A stretch of DNA of 64,000 bases from a bacterium (GTDB lineage: Bacteria > Myxococcota_A > Bradymonadia > Bradymonadales > Bradymonadaceae): assembly GCA_030427705.1 (NCBI GenBank), contig JAUIBR010000008.1, forward strand, positions 120,678-184,677, given 5' to 3'. The stretch's first letter is position 1; each line of letters starts with the position of its first letter. Of the stretch, positions 33,724-41,409 are shown piece after piece. Position numbers and translations under genes: made by a program. Below the pieces are notes generated by a model. It was not told the origin of the DNA and made no database searches. It was given only the letters and a program-made list of their open reading frames with translations.

Positions 33724-34550
33724 GTATCGGATTAGGAAGCACTCGAATGATCGTTTTCGTCGGTCTCGCTATCTCGGTTTTGACAGCCGGATGCGATAGT
33801 GAAGAAGCAGATCCTAGTCCACCACTGGCTCCACTGAAGCTTCCGATGAATCAGGGTTTCGATGGTGGGGACTGCGAGCCCACAGACCTCACGTTGCATG
33901 ACGTAAACTACCTCAGCGATCTGGTGGTGGTCGGAACAATCTCCAAGATTGAGGTGGTCAGGGACGAGATAGTTGCACGTGGTGTCCCAACGACCCCCGA
34001 GGAATGTAATCCGGGAAGTCAAAAGTGGGCGACACGGGTCACCATGGGTAATCTTGAGATCGTTCGAGGTGAGTCAACCACGGGGACTGTCGAGTTCATT
34101 TTGGACTACGATAGGACCAAACAGTGGCAATCTCTCGCGATGACCAAAGTGAACGACGAGTGGGTACCAGGGTGGGTGGAACCCACTATTGAGCTGAGTG
34201 AGACTTTCGCCTGGTCCGGTGATACCGGTCTGCAGCCTGGACAAAGGCTCGGAGTCTTCCTGGAGCAAAACGACGGGCGTTACGTTCTGAATCGACTGCC
34301 AATGCTCGAAGCCTTTGGCTCCCGAGTACGACCCACAACCAAACACGTTTTCGGGAGGTGCTACACCGTCAACGCGTTAACCGAAGCTACAGTGTCCGAA
34401 CTCAGAACATCGTTGACCAACAGCGACGCGAGTTTGGCGGGGCAGGCCGCCACGGCGCTCCGTCAATACCCTATTGTCCAAGTATCTTCATGTTCCCCGC
34501 CAACGGAGCCGGATTTGGTTCACGATATGGACCTCGATGCCGACCAATAG
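33720..34550 (+). CDS. Lipoprotein of unknown function
   Basis: The ATG at 33720 has a GAGGAAG ribosome site and overlaps the stop of the truncated leader frame. A signal with lipobox LTAGC is followed by a 250-residue domain with SDLVVVGTISKIEVVRDE, VTMGNLEIVRGESTTGTVEFI and LGVFLEQNDGRYVL strands. This strand pattern resembles the small barrel seen in many secreted myxobacterial proteins (a 'sensor/transport of stress signal'-like VxGxI...V...G.), but I cannot name a family. It starts the cluster of small lipoproteins. Confidence 0.7.
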   Translation: MSIGLGSTRMIVFVGLAISVLTAGCDSEEADPSPPLAPLKLPMNQGFDGGDCEPTDLTLHDVNYLSDLVVVGTISKIEVVRDEIVARGVPTTPEECNPGSQKWATRVTMGNLEIVRGESTTGTVEFILDYDRTKQWQSLAMTKVNDEWVPGWVEPTIELSETFAWSGDTGLQPGQRLGVFLEQNDGRYVLNRLPMLEAFGSRVRPTTKHVFGRCYTVNALTEATVSELRTSLTNSDASLAGQAATALRQYPIVQVSSCSPPTEPDLVHDMDLDADQ

Positions 34551-34605
34551 CTTGATTTCACACATCACGATTCTTAGGGAATCATTGACGGATAGAGGCA
34601 GAGTA

Positions 34606-34992
34606 ATGAGGTTTTTGATTATCGTCCTTGTCTTTCTAATGGCCTGCGACACCGGTCCAAGCGGCGAAGAATGCCTTGAGTACGAAGACGAAGAAGCCTG
34701 CAAAGAGGCTGGGTGTTACGGCATGGTAAGTTACCGTCCCGTCGAAGTGCGGGACAGAGAGTGTTACTACACGAACATTGATACAATTCCTGAGGTATGT
34801 GTTGTTAGAGAGACCGGGATTGATCAGAACGAGACGACCGTTTACTCGCTAGAATCGGATCCAAATGACTTTCGTTACTTTTCGAGCGACAATGGTCCGA
34901 TGGATGGTTGGGTCTATTGTAGAGATCAGCCAGCCGATGCGCCGTGCAAACCTTGTGAGGGCGGCGCTTACGAACCCACCGAAACAGATTGA
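34606..34992 (+). CDS. Cys-rich lipoprotein, CDTGPSGEE family, copy 1
   Basis: ATG 34606 begins a 128-residue protein with lipobox FLMAC, then GPSGEECLEYEDEEACKEAGCYG and, near the end, TVYSLESDP.DFRYFSSD.GP and a CKPC pair. With about ten cysteines it is probably a disulfide-stabilised surface lipoprotein. Copy 2 at 35483 shares almost the whole length, and 35034 is a more distant relative. The leader (TTAGGGAATCATTGACGG) is also shared with copy 2. Function unknown. Confidence 0.75.
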   Translation: MRFLIIVLVFLMACDTGPSGEECLEYEDEEACKEAGCYGMVSYRPVEVRDRECYYTNIDTIPEVCVVRETGIDQNETTVYSLESDPNDFRYFSSDNGPMDGWVYCRDQPADAPCKPCEGGAYEPTETD

Positions 34993-35033
34993 GATTTGCG
35001 CTTGGGAAGATCTCACGGTCAAGGGGGGAAGTG

Positions 35034-35423
35034 ATGCATCTACGACTAGCAACTCTTAGTTTAGCAAGTTTGGTTTCACTGATGGCTTGCAGCGGCGACG
35101 CTGAACTCGATTGCTCCGCGTTTTTGGAGGATCTGGATGCGTGTGTCGAGGCAGGATGTCAGACTGAGGGAACACAAAAAGCCCACTACGATTCCAAAAA
35201 CGCGTGTAGTTTCTATGACCTCGCCGACTTTCATGTTGTCTGTGTGCAGCCAGCTATCACCGCTTCCGCGTCCACCGTATATTTTCGTAAGGATGATCCG
35301 AGCGATGTGCGTGTCTTCTCATCTGACGTAGGTCCATTGCCTCACTGGACTCGATGCGCGGATTCCGACCGGGGCACGCAGTGTGGTTGTTCATTCAAAG
35401 AGGGCGCACCGCCGCTGGATTGA
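35034..35423 (+). CDS. Cys-rich lipoprotein, diverged member of the CDTGPSGEE family
   Basis: The start is ATG 35034 behind AAGGGGGGA. The lipobox is SLMAC. The mature part keeps the family layout: CSAFLEDLDACVEAGC, VVCVQPAI, TVYFRKDDPSDVRVFSSDVGP and a final CGC. It lacks the exact CDTGPSG signal end of copies 1 and 2. It sits between those two copies, so the locus is an older tandem array whose middle member has diverged. Confidence 0.72.
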   Translation: MHLRLATLSLASLVSLMACSGDAELDCSAFLEDLDACVEAGCQTEGTQKAHYDSKNACSFYDLADFHVVCVQPAITASASTVYFRKDDPSDVRVFSSDVGPLPHWTRCADSDRGTQCGCSFKEGAPPLD

Positions 35424-35482
35424 GGCATTTCACGAACTGACATCACGACTCTTAGGGAATCATGACGGATAGAGGCAGAGTA

Positions 35483-35860
35483 ATGAGGTTTTTGATTATC
35501 GTCCTCGTGTTTCTTGTGGCCTGCGACACCGGTCCAAGCGGCGAAGAATGCCTTGAGTACGAAGATGAAGCGGCCTGCAAAGATGCAGGTTGTTATGGGT
35601 TCGTTCGATATGTGAATCTTGAGGTCCGAGATGGTGTTTGTTACCAACCCACGAACATGATTCTTGACGCCTGTGTGGTTAGAGAATCGGGCATCGATGG
35701 GAATTCCAATACGGTGTATTCACGTGCTTCAGACCCTTCGGATTTTCGGCGATTTAGCAGCGACAATGGTCCCATGGATGGTTGGGACTATTGCGATGAC
35801 CTCAGATCAGATGCCCCGTGTAAGCCGTGTCTGGAGAGCATTATAGTGGTGGAGCAATGA
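35483..35860 (+). CDS. Cys-rich lipoprotein, CDTGPSGEE family, copy 2
   Basis: ATG 35483 gives 125 residues: lipobox FLVAC, GPSGEECLEYEDEAACKDAGCYG, VCVV-type RESGIDGN, TVYSRASDPSDFRRFSSDNGP and CKPC. It is nearly colinear with the protein at 34606. Its stop overlaps the ATG of the next lipoprotein (ATGA), so the array is read as one transcript. Confidence 0.75.
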   Translation: MRFLIIVLVFLVACDTGPSGEECLEYEDEAACKDAGCYGFVRYVNLEVRDGVCYQPTNMILDACVVRESGIDGNSNTVYSRASDPSDFRRFSSDNGPMDGWDYCDDLRSDAPCKPCLESIIVVEQ

Positions 35861-36546
35861 AATTGCCCTCTGAGATGCGGATGAAGTTTTTGAACCTGCT
35901 CACGTTGCTGATTTGCGTTGTGCTTGTGGCCGGGTGCTCCGGAAGCGAAACAAGCCAAGGCACGCAGTACTTGGCCTACACAGGTGGGAACCAAAATGCC
36001 AATAGCCTCATAGATGGCCCGCTCCCACCCCCACTCACCCTGTGTTCGTTCGATCGCGATTTCGCGGAAATTTATCTGATGGAAGCAGTTTCCGACATGG
36101 CGATCGAAAATACGTGTCAGATCGCTCATCCGGAGGCTGGCAAGTTCTATACGTTTGGCCGGTCGGTCGATATGAAGATCGTCGATTCAGCTCGGGGTGA
36201 GCGCACCGGAGTTGTCAACGTCAAGTTCAGACCTGAGACATCGATTCCCCGCAAAGGCGAGCTCGCGCTCGTTGGTCTCTTTGAGTTTGCACCGAAGATG
36301 TACGGACCAACAGCGATCGTGACGCCTGTCGAACTTCGGCAAGACCCAGAAGCCGCTTTTGCGGCAAGCTCGGGGTCACGTTTCGATCTACCCAACTCTA
36401 TGGCCGATATTCGGGCGGCTTTGGCGTCGGGTGATGAGCATTGTGCTCCCGACGCCCCTGAAGCCCAAACGACATTTGGTGATGCGCAATCTGTCTACGT
36501 CACTGATGAACCCCGCGAATGCCCAGGAGGGCCAACTGCGGAGTAA
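35857..36546 (+). CDS. Lipoprotein of unknown function
   Basis: ATG 35857 follows GGTGGAG and overlaps the previous stop. The signal (MKFLNLLTLLICVVLVAGC, starting at an internal Met) ends in lipobox VAGC. The mature part contains LCSFDRDFAEIYLMEAVSDMAI, a GRSVDMKIVDSARGERTGVVNVKF strand pair and ELALVGLFEF. The strand pattern resembles the protein at 33720 (TVGTISKIEVV / GTVEF), so the two may be distant relatives. No family name is offered. Confidence 0.7.
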   Translation: MKLPSEMRMKFLNLLTLLICVVLVAGCSGSETSQGTQYLAYTGGNQNANSLIDGPLPPPLTLCSFDRDFAEIYLMEAVSDMAIENTCQIAHPEAGKFYTFGRSVDMKIVDSARGERTGVVNVKFRPETSIPRKGELALVGLFEFAPKMYGPTAIVTPVELRQDPEAAFAASSGSRFDLPNSMADIRAALASGDEHCAPDAPEAQTTFGDAQSVYVTDEPRECPGGPTAE

Positions 36547-36609
36547 TGATGTGGAGTAAAGCCAGAATGGCGGCGTGGGAGTCATCGATTGATCTGAGAA
36601 GGGCTTGGT

Positions 36610-36993
36610 TTGAAGATTTGGATACCTGTAATGTTGGCTGTGATGGTGGCAGTGATGGCAACGACGGCGCAAGGATGCGACGACTGGGAATGCGATCCTG
36701 AATCCTTCCAACCGCGCTGCGACGGCAACACCCGCGTCTTCTGCGACGCTAATTTCGAACAAGAGGTGAGCGGCATCGCCGAGCTGCCTTGCAATGAGAA
36801 GTTCTGCAAAGTCTACGATGATGGATCTGATGTCTTTTGCGCGATCGCCGATGAGCGTTTGGAGTGCACCGAAGGTTTAACCGGTGGGATCTGTGTCGAC
36901 AATACTTGGTATTATTGTCGTGGAGGGTGGCCGTCCTTGGAGGAACGATGTGAGCAGAGTTGCGACCCTTCACAGGCTTGCGACAAAGAGTGA
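36610..36993 (+). CDS. Small secreted Cys-rich protein
   Basis: The frame begins with TTG 36610 (GAGAAGGGC just upstream) and encodes 127 residues. A hydrophobic signal ends near TTAQGC; the residue at -3 is Ala, so it is a weak lipobox. The mature part holds about 14 cysteines in pairs such as DDWECDPESFQPRCDG, FCDANF, LPCNEKFC, CVDNTWYYC and CEQSCDPSQAC, resembling EGF- or Dickkopf-like knots of surface proteins in this group. The start codon choice is uncertain. Confidence 0.6.
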   Translation: MKIWIPVMLAVMVAVMATTAQGCDDWECDPESFQPRCDGNTRVFCDANFEQEVSGIAELPCNEKFCKVYDDGSDVFCAIADERLECTEGLTGGICVDNTWYYCRGGWPSLEERCEQSCDPSQACDKE

Positions 36994-37059
36994 CTGGTTG
37001 GCAATTCATTGTCAGAGACATGTTGTTCTATGACGCCGACGACTTGAGTTCGGCGCACC

Positions 37060-37256
37060 CGGAGCCTTTCTTTCTCGCGCAGCGTCAGTTTGGAACTCTT
37101 CAACAGCTCTTCATCGCGTTCCCGCTGCATGTCCTGACAATACTGCAGGATGTGACCGAGCCGTTGCGGCCGTTTCTTCGCCGTGCATTTCGCCCAAAAG
37201 GCGACATTTCAACATTGCACAAACACGACATTTCTAAATGGTTACTACACGGCGTG
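37060..37256 (-). mobile_element. Internally deleted relict of the ISNCY-type IS
   Basis: Positions 37060-37165 match the 3' end of the transposase gene at 39840-39955 (the encoded QRERDEELLKSSKLTLREKERLR against QRERDEELLKSRKLTLREKDRIR). The sequence then jumps to the right IS end at 37190-37256, which matches 41187-41252 closely, including CGACATTTCTAAATGG and TACTACACGGCGTG. More than 1 kb of the transposase is missing. The rest of the gap between 36994 and 37477 holds no gene that I can see, apart from the likely promoter of the next gene. Confidence 0.8.
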
Positions 37257-37477
37257 TCGGTGCAAAGTAAAGGTGTCGGGTTTCTAGCAAAGTAGAAATG
37301 TCGTGGTGGAGATTCTCAGGTTCAATGGTGACGCGCACAATTTTCCGCTCATGGCTCCTGTACGCAGTTCTTTCGCGAGCATCGAAGCTTAAGTGGTTGT
37401 TTTTTGTGGTTTTAGTTTGGCATGAGTTGTGCCTCTGTCTTGGGCACAACTAATCCCCACAAACTAGGAGGGACACC

Positions 37478-38032
37478 ATGAAGCTATTCGTCATTTCGTT
37501 AATTTTGCTCTCGTTTGGTGCAGCATCAACTGCACACGCGGAGACTTCCGAGCGTGAGTTTAGGCACGCCTCGAGAATCGAATCTTCCCCCAATGGGCAT
37601 GAACTTGTTGTCGAGGTCGAGTTTGATTGGAACGTGATCTCGGACAAGTCCTATACATCACTCGGTTCGACGGAGGTAGGGGTTGATGTCGCTGCCGCAC
37701 AGGGCATTCAGCTACTCACGAATCAGTCTTGGTTTTCCGCGGGGACAACTCATACCTCGACAGCAATCTTTCGATTTCCGTTTTCGGCAACCTCGGAGGG
37801 GCCCGCATCTCTCGGCGTCGCGGTTTCGGTAGACATTGGCGGTCGAACACTTCATCTGGGCACTTTCGCTGTGTATCTGCTCACAACACCAACTCATGTT
37901 CGAATGCTCAATCGGCGGGACTACCTGGTGAGTCGCAACGAACAGTCAATCCGTTGCGAGGGTGTTTGTCACGTAGCATCTTCCGTTGCGAAGCCACTTC
38001 ACGAAAGCAGCGAAGGGGAGGTGGAACAATGA
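37478..38032 (+). CDS. Secreted protein of unknown function
   Basis: ATG 37478 follows a strong AGGAGGG ribosome site. The 184-residue product has a signal peptide (ending STAHA-ET) and a beta-rich domain (ELVVEVEFDWNV, TSTAIFRFPF, ASLGVAVSVDIGGRTLHLGTF), followed by a short part with one cysteine pair (IRCEGVCHV). Its stop overlaps the ATG of the metalloprotease frame, so the two are coupled. It could be a partner or inhibitor of that enzyme; this is a guess from position only. Confidence 0.72.
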   Translation: MKLFVISLILLSFGAASTAHAETSEREFRHASRIESSPNGHELVVEVEFDWNVISDKSYTSLGSTEVGVDVAAAQGIQLLTNQSWFSAGTTHTSTAIFRFPFSATSEGPASLGVAVSVDIGGRTLHLGTFAVYLLTTPTHVRMLNRRDYLVSRNEQSIRCEGVCHVASSVAKPLHESSEGEVEQ

Positions 38033-39296
38033 GAAATTCGATCATTTCCGGTTTGGTATTCTTGATTATCTCAATCCTCAGTTCATCAGCTGCTTTCGCG
38101 TACACGGTGACTGTCGATCTCACTTTCTTCGATACACAGTCGGACCGCTTCACTGGTTCGTACTTAGATAACACCACAGATAATTCCAACAACCCACTTC
38201 GAGACGCGAAAGTGTACTTGTTGGATCAAGACGGTTGTAATGATTATGCGGTGAACTGCAACGAGAACAACGACGACCTGTTGGGAATGCTTACACCGGT
38301 TCGACAGGGAAGGCCTATTTCTACAACATAGGCGGTGCGGAAGATATCTATGTAGTGTTCAAGTACGAATCAAAACTTGGTCAAGTAAAGGACGGGGACG
38401 GGGCTGTTTTGACTGTCGTTTCATCGACGGACTGGGATTTCGGGGCCGATATCACCAAGCCATTTAGCGCAACCTGTTGGTCGAATACCTCAGGAACCTG
38501 CATCAATTTGACCGATGCCAACGACTACGTGGTGCCGCAGGGATTCGCTAACATTCTTGCTGCGATGGTAGAGGTAGACCGGCGTACGACCAACAATCAG
38601 ATCGAACGAAACGGGCACGATGACCCCATTATCGGTTACTACGACGGTCGCGGTGATGGTTCGTCTTGCACCACTGGTCAAGGGAGTTCTTGGGGGTACA
38701 ACTCATTTTGTGTGGTCGACACGGCAGCGGACGACAATCACGTGGTCGCTCATGAAATCGGCCATCTTGTCCATCGTCGACAGATCAATTATTCGGGCCC
38801 CTTGGCGGATTGCCCCAGTTATGATTGGATAGGTTCAACCACCAACGAGGAAAAGTGCGCCGTTTCCGAGGGCTGGGCCGATTTCTTTGCGGGAGCAGTC
38901 TACTTTCCCGAGAGTGCTACCGCGCCGGTGTTTCGTATGAGTTCGCGTGAACTTGAAGGCGACACATCCCAGGGCAACTCGTCAGCCCTTCGTTGTGCAG
39001 ACATGTCAGGGAACCCTGAGGACGAAGAAGCCAACGTAGCTCGCTTTTTCTGGGATGTCTTCGATTCCACAACGCTTGGTGACGACGGTAACGACAACTC
39101 CGACGAATCGTTCGCCACGATGACACTGGTCTGGGACAATTTTGCAGACACTTATCCAGCGCTCTATAACAATCGAGGCACGCTTGAAACGGGGGAGAAT
39201 GGGCGCAACTTGTACGATTACAAATATTGGGCATCATTTGGGTCAGGACTCTCAGGCGAAATGACCCAAAACTGTGTTCAAACCCAACAACTCTAG
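38029..39296 (+). pseudogene. Secreted HExxH zinc metalloprotease, interrupted by a -1 frameshift
   Basis: ATG 38029 starts a signal peptide (SSSAAFA-YT) and a beta-domain (VTVDLTFFDTQSD, DAKVYLLDQDG). The frame stops at 38331, but after about 38286 the next frame continues the same domain (NAYTGSTGKAYFYNIGGAEDIYVVF) and the catalytic part, with HEIGHLVH as the zinc site, then EGWADFFAGA. Adding one base in GGAATGC near 38284-38288 would join both parts into a protein of about 420 residues. It is either a recent frameshift mutation, a sequencing error or, less likely, a recoding site. The rest is well preserved, which speaks for a very recent event. Confidence 0.78.
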
Positions 39297-39306
39297 AGGG
39301 GGAATC

Positions 39307-39804
39307 ATGCAGAGGTTAACAAATTGTCTTGTGTTTATGGTTACAGCCAGCCTCATTTCAGGGTGCGGCGATTCAAAAGAAGACCCAAGCCAAAACAACG
39401 ACAGCGGCATTCAATGTGAAGTCAAGGCCGATTGCGCAGACCAACTCGATGGCGCTCTCGATCCAGACAATGTTGAGTGTCGCTTGGACCCAAGCACTGG
39501 GGACACCGGGTGCTTTGAGTGTATCGATGATTCAGAATGTCCGAATCTCTACGCGTGTCGTACAAACTATTGTTTATTGACCGTTCGTGGTGAGGATCAG
39601 GTTTGCCAGACAGTGGAGGATTGTTCCGAGTTGGCGCAGACCGACTTTTTCCTCCGTCCCGAGTCGGTAATGTGTCCCGAAATGGGGGAGATGGCTGGCA
39701 AGTGTGTTGAGTGTGAATCCGACGATGATTGTGAGCCCGGTGAGCAGTGCTTAGTTGAGCCAACCGCCGCTGGCGGGTGGCTCGGAGTCTGCTACACGCC
39801 TTAG
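39307..39804 (+). CDS. Cys-rich lipoprotein (Dickkopf/EGF-like pattern)
   Basis: ATG 39307 follows AGAGGGGGA. The signal ends in lipobox LISGC, then a short polar spacer and about 14 cysteines arranged as CEVKADCADQ, CFECIDDSECPN, YACRTNYCL, CQTVEDC and KCVECESDDDCEPGEQC. The 'C..DDDC..G..C' pattern is common in myxobacterial surface lipoproteins. Its end lies about 30 bp from the IS transposase stop, and the IS left end may be within or next to its last codons. Confidence 0.75.
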   Translation: MQRLTNCLVFMVTASLISGCGDSKEDPSQNNDSGIQCEVKADCADQLDGALDPDNVECRLDPSTGDTGCFECIDDSECPNLYACRTNYCLLTVRGEDQVCQTVEDCSELAQTDFFLRPESVMCPEMGEMAGKCVECESDDDCEPGEQCLVEPTAAGGWLGVCYTP

Positions 39805-39835
39805 CTGTTGTTCCATTTATTTGGTGGCAGAGGGG

Positions 39836-41137
39836 TTATGTCTGTCCCCTCTGCCTCCGAATACGGTCCTTCTCTCGCAGCGTGAGTTTCCGGCTTTTCA
39901 GTAGCTCTTCATCACGCTCACGTTGCATGTCCTGACAGTACTGTAGGATGTGGCCGAGCCTCTTGTGTGCGACGACCTCGCCCGTGACATGCGGAGCCTT
40001 GTCAAACACCGTGTGCTCAAGCTTGCGGCCGTCGTACCAAAGCTCCACCTCGCCGTTCGGCCATTCTAGTACCTCAACGCGCTTGTTTCGAAGCACTCGG
40101 TTCTCGTCGGTTTTCTCAACCAGGTACATCACCCGCTTGTAGTGCAACACGAGTTGGCTACTTAGCTTTCGTTGCTCGCGCCAACAAAACACGCGCTCCA
40201 GGTCGTCCTCGGGCCGAAGCGGTCGGTGCGCATCAACAGTGCTTCTGGGAACACGGGCAAACTTCGCGTTATGCATGGCGATGTAGGTCGGCACAAACGC
40301 GTTGGCCTCATCCATCGTGCTGATTCCTTCCAATCGAAGCTCTTTGACCAGACGGTCTTGCAGCGTCAGATGCGCGCGTTCCACACGGCCCTTGGCCTGT
40401 GGGGTAGGGGCGCACAAGATGTCGATATTCAGCGACTGCAACGCACGTCCAAACTGTGTCATCCCGCCAAACTCTTTGGAGCGCTTCTTGGCCTTCGTGA
40501 AGATCGAATGCCGGTCGCTATAAAACGCGACAGGTCGCCCGTGGACCTTCAGGTAGGCCTTGGTCGCCTCGAAGTAGTCAAACGTTGACTCGCTTCGTAC
40601 AAAGCGCATCTGGACGATTTCGCTCGTGGCGTCATCCACGTACACCAGAAGCGAGCACTTTGGCCCACGACCTTCAAACCAGTCGTGCTCACAGCCGTCG
40701 ATTTGCACGAGCTCGCCACGACACGCGCGACGTTGTCTGGGCTGAAACACCTGACGCTCACGCAGCTTTCGTGGCACCCACAGACCTGCATCAATCATCC
40801 ATGTCCGCACAGTCTCCACCGACACCCGGATGCCGTGACGCTCGTCAAGCTTCTCGCACGCAAGCGTGGGACCAAAGTCATGATAGTGCGCACGCACAAG
40901 GTCCATGGCTTGCGTACGCAGTGCATCGGGAAGCCGACGGTTGCTGGGTCGGCCGCGCTTCTTGGAGACAAGGCCAGCTGCGCCGTGACGTCGAAAACGC
41001 GTTAACAAACGCTGCACCTGACGCACGCTCAACCCAATCAATCCGGCGACGTCCGTCTGCCGCAATTCCTTTCGGTCAAGCCGGCTCATCAGCTCAAACC
41101 GGTCTAATTCAGTACCGCTCATCGAAATGGTCCCCAT
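39836..41137 (-). CDS. ISNCY-family DDE transposase
   Basis: The start is ATG 41137 with GGAGG upstream (433 residues). The N-terminus is a helix-turn-helix (DVAGLIGLSVRQVQRLLTRF, then KKRGRPSNRRLP). The catalytic core follows the RNase H fold: VQIDGCEHDWFEG (first Asp), FYSDRHSIF (second Asp) and PQAKGRVERAHLTLQDRLVKELR (Glu). The ending LREKDRIRRQRGQT is basic. This is the ISNCY (ISDol1/IS1202-like) type. Everything looks complete, so the element could be active. Confidence 0.9.
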   Translation of the reverse strand: MGTISMSGTELDRFELMSRLDRKELRQTDVAGLIGLSVRQVQRLLTRFRRHGAAGLVSKKRGRPSNRRLPDALRTQAMDLVRAHYHDFGPTLACEKLDERHGIRVSVETVRTWMIDAGLWVPRKLRERQVFQPRQRRACRGELVQIDGCEHDWFEGRGPKCSLLVYVDDATSEIVQMRFVRSESTFDYFEATKAYLKVHGRPVAFYSDRHSIFTKAKKRSKEFGGMTQFGRALQSLNIDILCAPTPQAKGRVERAHLTLQDRLVKELRLEGISTMDEANAFVPTYIAMHNAKFARVPRSTVDAHRPLRPEDDLERVFCWREQRKLSSQLVLHYKRVMYLVEKTDENRVLRNKRVEVLEWPNGEVELWYDGRKLEHTVFDKAPHVTGEVVAHKRLGHILQYCQDMQRERDEELLKSRKLTLREKDRIRRQRGQT

Positions 41138-41197
41138 CAAGGTAAGCCTCCTGTTTCTAAGGTGGAGGCATCAGCGTCGTGCAGTTCGCCAAAAAGG

Positions 41198-41252
41198 CGA
41201 CATTTCTAAATTGCACAAACACGACATTTCTAAATGGGTACTACACGGCGTG
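41198..41252. repeat. IS right end with two CGACATTTCTAAAT repeats
   Basis: CGACATTTCTAAAT occurs at 41198-41211 and 41222-41235, a 24-bp step, and the relict has the same pair (one degenerate) at 37202 and 37226. Tandem transposase-binding repeats at the ends are typical of this IS type. Confidence 0.75.
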
Positions 41253-41409
41253 GTCGCGTAATCAGGATTACGTCAACTTTGAGTGCGTAGCCCTGAGGCG
41301 CCAAAACGGAACGCTTTCGCAATATGTCGTTTGTATTATAAAGGTTTGAAAATGCCATTCTGAACGTGTATTACTCCGGCCCTAAATGAAATGGCTTGGA
41401 GTATTCCAA

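Larger units (their letters stand above)
39805..41252 (-). mobile_element. ISNCY-type insertion sequence, apparently intact
   Basis: The element holds one transposase gene on the minus strand. The right end is defined by its match with the relict at 37190-37256, ending near GGCGTG at 41252. The left end is not fixed; I see no clear copy of the right-end sequence there, only a weak similarity (CACGCC...CCATTTA) at 39793-39817. No target duplication is evident. A shorter, deleted copy lies 2.6 kb to the left in the same orientation. Confidence 0.75.

Noticed and set aside
36912..37130. Small minus-strand gene of 72 codons
   Set aside because: It is the 3' end of a deleted IS transposase with an accidental upstream extension.
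41198..41235. CGACATTTCTAAAT pair as the start of a CRISPR array
   Set aside because: Only two units with a 10-bp gap exist, and they belong to the right end of the IS.
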